From Hydractinia symbiolongicarpus (taxonomy: Eukaryota; Cnidaria; Hydrozoa; Anthoathecata; Hydractiniidae), in contig NC_079879.1 of the NCBI RefSeq assembly GCF_029227915.1, forward strand, positions 9,980,001 through 10,044,000: a DNA stretch of 64,000 bases. The letters are read 5' to 3'. The translations under genes were made by a program, and so were the position numbers. The notes beneath the pieces were generated by a model, which did not search any database, was not told the origin of the DNA, and was given only the letters and a program-made list of their open reading frames with translations. Shown here one piece after another: positions 23,401 to 35,400 of this stretch. Positions within the stretch are counted from its first letter, which is position 1. Every line of letters begins with the position of its first letter.

Positions 23401-26400
23401 ATTAAAATGGTTTTTTCGTTAAGGCGCTGTTAAGGACTTATCTTTTCAAGAACTACTCCAAATTTCGCCTGAAAGTGTTTCAGAAACTGTTACTAAGAAG
23501 AATTTTCAATATCAGTAAAGGCCAGTGTTATTAACAAATTCGACTCCACGAGGAGTGGTACGTGAAAGTTCAAGTCCTTCTTTTCATGATAGAATTTAGC
23601 TAGATTTCACTTTGATGCATACAGAGGCTGTATTTTTCTGCTTTTCCCAAGTGTTACTGGTTGATGGTTTAATCTCTTCTCGTGTTTATTTCTGTTGCTC
23701 ATATCACTGAATTGTTTCTTGCATGAGTCATCGCTGTTTTTCCCGAAATTTAGAGGGAATATTGTTCGCCATAAGAAAGAGTGTACAAAAGTAATGGTCC
23801 GGAAGCAGAAAATGAGTCAGAACAAAGTATGTGAGTATTGCGGAAAGACATTTGGTCAAAAGTTCAACAGAGATCGTCACGTTAAGACACATCATGAATC
23901 TCCTGATGTAGACAATGAGGAGGACAAGATCGTGGTCAACACATTTTTGAATTTGTTTCGATTCCATGCTTTATTGCCGTAATCTCATTCAACTCCTGTG
24001 AGCCAATTTATTTTGTTAAAGTGATTGAAAAAGGAGTTGCAACTGATGTAATGTGGGATCGTTACGGACACTCCATTAATTCTGACGAGTGTTTCTTGAG
24101 AGGAAACTATCTGAAGTCTGACAGGTCTCGCAATATGGCTTTGAAAAGATTCAGCATAGTTCCTGGAGATGTTTTTTGTGATCCTGTTGAAGTGTTTGAA
24201 GCTTTCGTTGATATTGATCATGACAGCCTTTGTATGCCAAAGGATATCTATGCGGAACTTGTTTTAAGAGCATCGTAAATTTTTACAATTTTGCCTTGGA
24301 CTAAGTTAATCTCAAATTACTCTTAAATAAGTCATAAACAGAATACTATACTAAACATTTGCACACCCTATATCGAATTTGAATATTGAATCGTATAACT
24401 GATTCTTATTATTTCATTGAAATTATCTACGTCCTGTTTTTCGCTTCTAGTGTAGGATATTGAACCTAGATTTTATGAATTTTAAAGACCAATAACATCA
24501 TATTTCACTCTTTTAAACGAAAATTTATCATTGTAAATAAGTATTATATGTTCCTAATTATTATTTATCCAAATTTCTAAATTGTTATTTAATGAAAATT
24601 TCAAAGTTATAATTCACCAAAAATTATTTATTCAAAGACCACATTTATCTCGAAGTACTCATTAATTCTGTTGTCAACTTTGATTTGAATGAAAAAAGCA
24701 TAGTCAGACAATTTATTCTGCCAAATTTTCAAATCGCTATAATGTTTTAAGAGTGATTATTGCATGTTTTCGAAAAAATTAGGCTTGTGACTAAATCGCT
24801 CATTACTTACTCATTTCTGAATAAATTTTACTCATCACAGTTTTTACTGGTTTCCAAGATGTCAAAGATGCTTTAAAAATACAATTTTACTATTTTTTCG
24901 AAAAAATGAGTAAATCACGAGCAAAAACTCAAAATGACCAATATTATCGCGACACACTCCTAATTTTCAAAATTGACCTTGTAGGACCAATAGTATCTCT
25001 ACAAACTCCAACCCAGTGAGTTTTCTTGATCTAATAACGGTTTTAACCAAAGTTATTAAATATTTTGTGATTTTGCTATTTTTCATTTTACAACTTTTTC
25101 GCACAGTCAAGAAAAAACACGTCCTTAAAACGCCACAGTAAAAAAAAAATTTAGATAGTGATGTAAAAAAATAAAAACAAAAAAAATTGATTTTATTGAT
25201 CATGAGTGGAAAGGTATTAGCTACATATACATACTCTTTCTCCATTTTACGCAGAGAAGTCAAATCACAATAAATCGTTGCTTGGCAGCTATTTTTTGCT
25301 TTAGTTTTTTCCAAACTTCGTCCCCAAATTCCTTTGTCTTTGTAATTCACCTACGTACACAAGAAGTAACCGCGGCTACGCTTGAGGGTCTTATGCCCTA
25401 AACGCTTACAAGTTGGACTAACCTAAAATTTCACCTATATGTTAGGAAAATGGCGGAAATTTTATATACGCCCGCACTATTGAGATCAGAAAATGGGCTT
25501 CGCTTTGCTCAACAAATATATATTTTTCTGTGTTGTGTACACTCTTTACTGTTCCTCTACGATAAATTTATGTCCGCGGAAAATTTCTCTAAGAGAATTG
25601 GTCAAGTAGAGGTCTAGCAGCGAGTAACGTGAATTGCTTCTTTTTGAGAATGCACGACTTTCTGGTAAAGAATGGGTTGATAACCTATGAACAGTTTTTG
25701 TGCAAAAAATCAGAAATGTTTTAGCTACTACCGTATTCTGCCAGCTTTCTTTATAAAGGACAATTCCTTTTTTTCTAATGATATGAACAAAATATTGTTA
25801 TGATAAGAAGAACACCATATTTAATGAAAAGAGAATTCTTCCCAACCACGCTCCCAGGGTCTTGTGGCCCCTGAGCCGTTATTACGGAGTGGCCGCTATC
25901 AACTTTATCAGCAAGGCAAAATGCCCTGGGAACGAGGTTGGATTCTTCCGTTGGTTTGAAAAATAGTCTTAATAAATTAAATTGCCGTTTAGATGAAACA
26001 GAAAAAACTATGGTTAAGGACGCTATGGGTTCTATATCCAAAAAGTCTTGCGTCAAATTCCAGGAATTACCACCAGACGATTATACGACATACCATGTAC
26101 GAATTATTTCAGGAAATGGGTATCGTTTTTATATATATATATATTTTGTTGTATCATATATAATTACAGGTTATTAGTTTACAAAATAACTAAATGGATC
26201 TAAAAATAGAGACGTGGTAACGTTAACTCAAGTTGCATTTGATTATAAACTCAATTAAGTCCCTACAAACAAAAAATTAAATCTGAACAGCTTGATTTGC
26301 AAACAAAGCGTTGGATAATGGAGTTACCAAAATACTCCACAGTAAGGTATTTTGATCACGTGTCTAGAACGACTTTCGAGTTTTACTTCAAAACTTCCCG

Positions 26401-29400
26401 GGGACAAGAATGGTGATTACTTAACGTTGAACTGATGTCGAAGGTTCTCACTTTGTCACACTCGCTGTTATCTAATCTAACTAAAGTGCAACCACTATGT
26501 TACCATGTGGTCTATCAGCCTACAGTTACCATTAACTCTGTGTACTTAGTCAAATGTCTTGCCAAAATTCCCCGTTCCCTCTATACGGCTAATTCGCAAT
26601 GCATTATGGTAGTTGTATTCCGCGAAAACGTAAACAAACCATTCGTAGTAACAAAAATGGCCGAACAAGTACACTTCATCCTTAATTCTACTCAAAACCA
26701 AAGCGATATACAAAATTCTAATCAAGACAACAGTTTTTTTCAAAACTTGGGCTCTCCTGCAAGCATTGGCTCAAACTTTTCATCAAGTTCAAGCTTTTTA
26801 TTGCAAGCTAAAAGTAAAGGAGGAGGGATAACTTGCTGTGTACCTCTCTGTCAAAACAACTCAAAGAAGAATCCAGACTTATCTTTTTATGTCATTCCTA
26901 AAGACTCAGAGCTTCGAAAGAAATGGCTTTTTATGATCAGTAGAAAGGATTTTGTACCTTCTACATCGCATAGAGTTTGCTCTGTTCATTTCACTGGTGG
27001 AAAGAAGACATATATGAACAATGTTCCCACAATAGTCCCAAAAACTATCAAACCAACAGCTAGCAAACCAAGAAAAACTCTCAACAGTACAAACTGTAAA
27101 TTGCAACTATTTTCTCCTGTGAGGGCTACGACAAATGACATTGCTGCAGAATTATCTGTGGAGGAAGAGTTAAAACAAGAGTTGGAAAAATTGAGAGCCG
27201 AAATTAGTTGTATGAGAATTCATGAAAAGGAACTTGATCAAACTATTGAAAAACAACAAGCCACTATAAGTGACATAGCATTTTCAATTGACCGGTTTAA
27301 ACACAATGAAGCACACTTTAAGTTTTATACCGGATTCGAATCTTATAAATTATTCAAAGCAGTTTTAGAATATTTACAACCAGCTGCAAATAAACTAATA
27401 TATTGGGGTTCAAATACTAACACTGAAAATACAAAAAATATAAACTCTACAAAACGAGGCCGATCACGATCATTGAGCGCAGAAGAAGAATTCTTTATGA
27501 TACTGGTTCGAATTCGATGTGGACTTTTGTTAGAAGATATGGCTGTTCGATTTAATATGTCGACAAGTCACATAAGCAGAATATTGATTACATGGACAGA
27601 TTTTTTACATTCACAATTCCGTATGCTTCCAATATGGGCTTCAAAAGAAACAGTACAAAATAGAATGCCGAAATGTTTTCAAAAAAGTTACCCAAATACC
27701 CGTGTCATATTAGATTGTACAGAAGTATTTGTGGAAATGCCTACGTCATATCGCACACAGTCCAGTACCTTTTCAAATTACAAACACCATAATACAGCAA
27801 AAGGATTAGTCGGAATAGCTCCTGATGGATCAGTGACATTTGTCTCTGATTTGTATGGTGGACGCTTTTCGGATAAACGAATAACAAAAGATAGTGGTAT
27901 ATACGATTTGCTAGAGCCTGGGGATTCTGTGATGGCTGATAGAGGATTTGAGCTCGAGGAAGATTTACCTGATGGAGTAACATTAAATATTCCACCATTT
28001 TTAGATGGAAAACCTCAGCTAAGTTTATTAGAGGAAAACGAAACTAGAAGAACAGCATCTGTACGTGTACATGTCGAACGAGCAATCGAACGTATAAAAA
28101 ATTACCGAATTTTACAAACAGTTTTCAAACTATCAATGGCTGCTGAACTCAATAAGATATGGGTTATTTGTTGTTATTTAGTTAATTTTTTACCACAGTT
28201 GGTACCAGATGTAAATACGAATGACTAAAAATTATAAACTTTCGTACACTATATATATATATATACTAGATCATGAAATATAAAGACAAAACAATATTGT
28301 GAGGAAACAATTTTATTTACTCACACTGTTGTTCTGTAATGTTGCTGTGCATGAAAGTGAAATAAAAGTGTGTTAGCTCAGGCAAAGTAATTCTGTTCCA
28401 TTTTTCCTTTTGAAAAACTATTGTTTCCACATGTCGGTCAACTTTTGTATAAACAATAAAATCAATTTCATTGACTTGTGTTACTGCCATCACACCTTGA
28501 CATTGGTGAAAATAATTATGTCTTTCTTTGAGTTTTGGCTTGCCATTCGATATTTGTAAAAAAAAATTTTTATCTTTGCATGCGTCAGAAATAGAGCAAT
28601 CCTTTTTTGAATATGGGCACTTCACCTCAATCAATCGAGCATTCCCATTCAAAGTTGTTGCGCCATCAGGACTTGCACCTAACCACGGCCATTTTGGATT
28701 AATAACGAAACCACATTTTTCGACTTCAATATTTTTCTCGGTTTGATACCAGTTTAGAGCATTAACTTCATTTTCTAAGCCCCATTTGCAGGCCTCTGAT
28801 GTAAAGTTTTTATTTTTATTTAGACATTTTTGTAATATGCTTTTTGGATGTATATTTTTTCTTCTATTTATAATAGATCCAAAATTGGATGATGTTATGC
28901 GTTTCTTTCTTTCTGTGTACCACATATCACATTTATACTGAGTACATGTGGATTTTTCTATGTCTCGAACTTGTTCGGCATTGACATGAATGAAATTGTT
29001 TACAAATGACTTTTGCTCATCTGATAACTCTGCTATTTCTGGTTCAAAGTCAAGAGCCTGCAAAAATAAATTAACTGTCGGACGTAATTCAACTGTTTCA
29101 CTGTTTGTCTGTTCAAAATTAAATTCTTTTATAGATGTGTCATAAAATGATGATGGTTTATAGTCATTTCCTTGTAATAAATATGCCATTGAAGTTCCTT
29201 GCCCTATTTCAAATAAGTCTGTCGCTAATTTTTTGACTTTTTCGGTTGAGGGCTCATGTGCAAACAGTGGTGTAGAACAAAATTTTCTATTTCCTGTGAC
29301 CAACGGTCTTTTGCGACTTTCATTTGTGTCTTTCGTAAGGTCTGCTTTCTCGAATGCCATTGCAGAAAATTTTATTGGTGCAGAATTTGCACTTTCTCCA

Positions 29401-32400
29401 GGTACATGCCATTTTTGTAACAAATCTGTGCATGTCTTGTCATCAGGGACAATTTTTAAGTCCAACTGTTTGTATTCAACCAATTGAAATAGAACTGCTG
29501 CGACATGCTTACAGCATCCTCCTGCTCCAGCTTTACATAAACATTTCGCATACAAAATATCACCACTTCTTTGACACAGGTGGACATAAACAGAATATTT
29601 TTCTCTTTTCATGGAAGCAGCTACAAAACATTTCACAAGAAAAGTTAATTTTTCAGCCATAACATTACTTTTAACTCTCACTTTCTTCACGTAGCTCTCC
29701 TTGAATAGTTGGTATCCAAGAATTTTATGCTTTGTAGCACCCTTCGGCTTGCTATCACAGCTATTTCCAAGAACTAAATATTGGTGAATTTTCTCCTGGG
29801 TGATCGAAGGCATAGCTGCAAGATCAGTTGACCATTGACTTATATCTTCGTGTGTTCTTTCCTCCACTTCTTCGTCCCTCTCGGCATTTGTTAATTCTTT
29901 AAAAACAGGTCTTGGTACCACACAAGAGCTTTGAGAAAAGCTAGGCCCAAGATCTGTAGAGCTTAAAATTATATCTAAATCTGTATCCTTATTTATTACT
30001 TCCATTTCGACTTCTTTCACTCCTAAAACCTCACTAACTAACAATATTTAAATGTTTACATCAATAACACGGGTTTTGGATAAGGGAGATAATGATTTTC
30101 TTGAGGAGATTTGAAAATTATCACAAACAATAACGGCTTTTTGTTATTATCGCCACAATAAAAAGAATGCTGTTATTTATTTACAAACTCTCGCTTCTGG
30201 GAGGGAAAACTGTAGAATACAACTACCATAATGCATTGCGAATTAGCCGTATAGAGGGGGAACGGGGAATTACAAGTTGAATAGATTTTATAAGCAACAA
30301 CGAAAGATAAAACGAAACTTTTTTTTAGTTGCAACACACGGTTCACTGGTAACTTTGGACCTTATTTCGACCCCCATACTCAAATTTCGCAAATTTATTT
30401 GCGACTTTCGTTAGAAAAATTGCGCTGTTTCACTACCGGAATTATTACACATGAGCTTTTTCATGTATTGGGATTTGACCATGAAATGAAACGACCGGAT
30501 CGTGACAGATACGTGAATATTATGTGGGAGAATGTTAAGGATGACAAGCATAGTAAGTTTTACGTTTAATTATATAAAACTCTTTTAAAACTTTTTTAAG
30601 AAAAAGAATAAAATATTTTAAGTGCTACCACAGGAATCCGACTGTAAGACATGCAGCAGCACTAGCCTGTTTTTTCCTAGAAATGTTTTAGATTGTTTCT
30701 GCTCTACGAAATGCACATAAGGAGAAATGTTATAAGCATTTCTCAAAGTTTACGGGTCTACACAAACTATAAGGTTGGCTCATATAGATTAATAACGAAC
30801 AATAATGATCGACAGCAGAAGTTTTAAACGGTGATGTGTGACAAAAACAAAAGTCAAATTACAAATATGGTCAATAGTTTTGCGGTCATCTCATCGTTTT
30901 TTGTAGACATATAGAAACATTTGTAATACGCTTATGTCGGAAACGGGCACCAAGAATAGGCAGTCATTGTACTGAGTGTGTTATTTTATAAAAATACATG
31001 CAAAGTATAAAGTTAGTCAGTTGAGAAATAACATAAACTCACCCAGAATTTGTTTGCACCTCCAAAACAACAATTTCATAACAAATTTGTTCGGCTGACT
31101 TGAGGTTACTGTTGACTTTGTTAGCAATTGTTTTGTTCGTTTTATTATTTTTCCTAATTTCAGAGGTTATAAAAATTTTCAAAAGTATATTTTTGCGTAC
31201 TAGAGTATTTTTTTAATTAAGTATCAGGTTTGTAATTCGGTCGTTCAATCCGCCATTATTATAGTATAAGCAGCAATATCATTTAGTTAGGTAGAAGCTG
31301 CCTAGTCAGTAAAAGTTCTATGTTTGATATTTCATTTAGCTAGTTTCTGTGTTACATAATTAATTATAAATTATACCATGATGGATTCATATGAAATCTT
31401 AAAAGTTGAAAAAATTGAGGTGGCTGAAACAGTACAGTTTCATCTACATCGTTTTTTATCGTCTGCGAAGCGAAAGCTGACACTTCAACTTAAGTTTAAA
31501 GATCTGTGGGTAGTGTTAGTCAGTGAAACCTTGTCCCCTGGGTATTTTCTTATATGGTTTCGTGCAATGTGACACTATTCGACTGCTTTTGGACTAGAGA
31601 AAAAAGGAAGTTACAGAGCTTAAAATTGATCAATAAAATGTTTGGACATGACCGTAATAAGCTTCCGTAGAAAGGCGATGGTTTTGTCAACAATGTTATC
31701 TAAAATGAGAAGTTGTAGGTTGTTTGTGATAGCCATAATATGAAAAAAAGTTCTCATTTTCAAGTTTTGTTTTTTAGATTTTTCCACCTTTTTTATTGAT
31801 TATAATTTTTTATTTACGTTAAAGCCAAAGTAGACTTTTATACAGCATTTGTAGATTTAAAGTTATGATTAGTGATGGATAAAGTCATCTAGCAGTGCTT
31901 TGAAGATTATTAATAGCGTGTCTATAATAATTGCCGTCGTCTATGTGTGTGCTCAAAAGGGTTACCGATATTCATTTGATCTTTCCGCGAGTTATTAGAT
32001 TCAAAAACTTTATAATTGATTAAAATAAATTCAAGGAATCAATTTATTTCCTTAATTAACTTATTACTTTGATTTATTACCATAAGTAAAATAAAAAAGT
32101 TAAGTGACTGAAACAAATTGCATTGTTTTATTACGCCATTTATAATAATAATAAATTTTCGCTCAGAAGCCACGGAAAACCTGATCGTGTGGCACAGTTT
32201 ACGGCTCTTGTTAAGCGCTCCACAGAGTGTTCAACGCTGGGTCACACATTTACCTGTGGCTTAACCCGGCTAGTTCGTGTAACAGTAGCGTAGCACATGT
32301 TTTGTACATATACAGGTCCGTCCGTCCGTCTGTCTGTCTGTCACGCAAAGTGGTAGCTTAGCTGCGCAGTAGCAATGCGTTATAAAAAGGACGGGCGAAC

Positions 32401-35400
32401 CCGTGGATTTTCTACAGGCTAAGGACTAGTAATAATTAAAGAAAATAAATAAAAAAATGCATCTCTACATGAACATGAACTAGTCAGCAACCCGTAGAAA
32501 AAGTCCACAGGGACGCTGGTCTTGTATATCGCATTTCGTGTTTTGTAACTAGAAAGTGAACGGTTATTGGGAGACCCGGCGTCAAAACGCCTAGTTAATA
32601 AGGACCGCAATCTTTGTCAAACATTCAGGTAGAGCGCTTTACCGCAGGTATGCAGTATGTCTTGAATCGAGTAAAGCGCACACGACATTATAGTGTTTAG
32701 GGTGTAATTTATTTCTTTAGAAATATAACTTTACTGCCAGCTGACATAAAGACACAGTGTACAACCCTGATTTCCGAAAGAAATTGGTCAATATTATTTT
32801 ATTTTACGTGATATGTTTCAGTAAACTTTAGCAAATTCATCATGACACTGGACTGAGCGCTTAGTACAGGTAAACCGTATCGCACATGCGTTTAACATCC
32901 TTTTCAAAAAAGCTATATTGCAGCTTTGGTTACAAAACACAGGATACACTCTCTTAAAACGCAGGCAAGTAACTCTGTACCCGGCGTTGAACACCAGAAT
33001 AAATGATTAATAAGAACTGTCAACCTTGTTTTTACGTTGCCTCTTTTGTGCGGAGTTTAAAGCGCTGATCAAGAAAATGTATGTAATCACGTGCTTTTGA
33101 TAAATGATTAATAAGATATAAAGGTTTAAAAAATTTGCTGACGTCAGCACTGACCCGTCTAGAACCCTCCAATTTTTTTATTAAGAAATTAGTATACCTG
33201 TTGCCTTCATCGTATAGATCTTGAAACGCTGATCAAGAAAATGTATAGGATCATGTACTTTTGACAAACGGCTGCATATTAGGGTTTGAAGGTTGTTTGA
33301 TGACGTCATCAACCCGTGCATTCCGAAACGGATTCTGGGACATAGGTTTAACACCAGAATAAATGATTAATAAGAACTGTCAACTGTGCCACACATGAAG
33401 TGAAGCGCACACAATTTATGGTGTTTCCAGTGTAAAAATTTTTTTAAAAATTAACTTTCCACACTTTAAGCTGACATAAAAACACAGATTATAATAACCC
33501 CTACATAGCAAAATAGCAAATAAATCTTTTAGTAGAATGTTCCCGATAAAGATAAAAAAAATATTACTCCGAGCTGAGCCCTTAGGTAAACGATGTGACA
33601 CATCCATCCATATAGGTGAAATACCCTTTTCCAAGAAAAAACGTTATCGCAACTTAGGTGAAACGGAAACACAGGAAACAGCCCGTCGTTAACACTGGAC
33701 TGAGTGGTTAGTACAGGAGTAAACTGTGTCGCACATGGGTATAGGCATAACACCATTTTTTTCAATTATCGCGACTTTGGTTTAAAACAGTTCTAGAAAC
33801 CGCCTGTCGTCATCCTGTTTAGTTAAAAAAATACTCAGCAATTTTAATTTGCAGCAGAAGTTTTCATTACAGTAATGAAAGTAGTAGTTACCTAACTGCA
33901 TTTGGCCTGCTTTTACTTTTTAGCCAGACGCTAAGAACCTAGCTTGGTAGACACAACATAAAAATAAATAGTATTGGCTAGGATAAAAAGCTGTTATACC
34001 AAAATGAATAGTAATAACAAGGTAAGCTAGCTAGCTGGCTGTAGAAAGCTACTTAAAAGTTCTTCCCTAGTCAAATGGTGCATTTAAGATTTGTAGATGG
34101 TTAAAAGGCGTGACAATATCTTAACATGTAAAAACATACAGAAAACAAATATTACAAAAATAAAAAGCTTTTGGAAAACAAAAATGTCAAACAGACCTAC
34201 ACACTTAACTGACCACGACCACTTTCAAAAGCAAAATGGCCTTTATCATCATGTTCCTTCGTTGGCATGTCCGGGCCGCGTAAATCTTAAATTGGTTTTT
34301 CAAAGAATCAGGCGTCGTAATTGGTTTACTACGCGCGAGCGGTGAAAACTAAAGCCGTGAAGCGATGTCGCGTTTGGTTTTTGTGGCCTCTGAGCGGAAT
34401 TGGCGATTGAGATCACGGATGTTCATTTTAAAAATGGCGTAATAAAATGACAATGCATTTAATTTAATATCTTAATTTATTTATTTTCAATTTTGAAAAA
34501 TAATAAAAAAATAGTTTAGAAAATAAAGTAATTTAATAATTGCCGTTGATCCATAATTTAGTGTTTCAAAAAAACGACTCTCTTATTTCTAAAAATCGCG
34601 GAAAGATCAAGGGGGTATCGGTAGCCATATTGCGCACAAACAGACAGACCAAATGCGGCTATTATTAATTACTAGTCGATAAAGCCCGTGGAAAAATCCA
34701 CTGAGGCAGGATAAAATTGATAAATAAGCGTCATATGAATTGTGATGACGTCACCAACCCATCTGCAAAAAAATTAGAACCTTGTTTTTACGTTGCCTCT
34801 TTTGTGCAGAGTTTAAAGCGCTGATCAAGAAAATGTATGTAATCACGTGCTTTTGATAAATGATTAATAAGATATAAAGGTTTAAAAAATTTGCTGACGT
34901 CAGCACTGACCCGTCTAGAACCCTCCAATTTTTTTATTAAGAAATTAGTATACCTGTTGCCTTCATCGTATAGATCTTGAAACGCTGATCAAGAAAATGT
35001 ATAGGATCATGTACTTTTGACAAACGGCTGCATATTAGGGTTTGAAGGTTGTTTGATGACGTCATCAACCCGTGCATTCCGAAACGGATTCTGGGACATA
35101 GGTTTGGAAAAATCACCCAAATTGGTCCTAGGTGGTCCCTAGTTACCCACGCGGTGAAAAATCATTGACGTCACCACCTCGTTTCCAAGTTATTTGGCCT
35201 CGAAATTTTAAGTGCACTGTAATGGTTTCATTAAATAATGTTCTAGTTATTGTTATGATGTTCTAGTTATTGTTGTAAAAAAATGGTTTCATTAATTTAA
35301 TATAGGATATTGACGTTAAAGTAGTGTTATTGACGTCGCGAACGTAATGTCAGAACTTTTAGCATATTAGACATGCATTTTTCGGCAACATCAAAGGAAA

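Larger units (their letters stand above)
26569..30268. mobile_element. Complete ISL2EU-like DNA transposon (3.7 kb, AT target duplication)
   Basis: Terminal inverted repeats lie at 26569-26620 and 30215-30268 (52 and 54 bp, starting TCCCCGTTCC and differing by a 2-base indel). Both are bordered by the dinucleotide AT (26567-26568 and 30269-30270). The element carries two convergent intact genes: a THAP/DDE transposase on + and a SWIM/YqaJ protein on -. From the literature, ISL2EU (IS4EU) elements combine an IS5-related transposase, a YqaJ-nuclease protein and a 2-bp AT duplication, which matches all three points here. It sits in intron 3 of the astacin gene and makes up most of that 4.2-kb intron. 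Confidence 0.85.

Noticed and set aside
22700-25130. CRISPR or phage-like organisation
   Set aside because: The sequence is eukaryotic with spliced genes; repeats are transposon ends, with no regularly spaced direct repeats.
26435-26656. N-terminal extension of the transposase ORF
   Set aside because: The first part lies outside the left TIR in host intron sequence, so it cannot belong to the element's protein.
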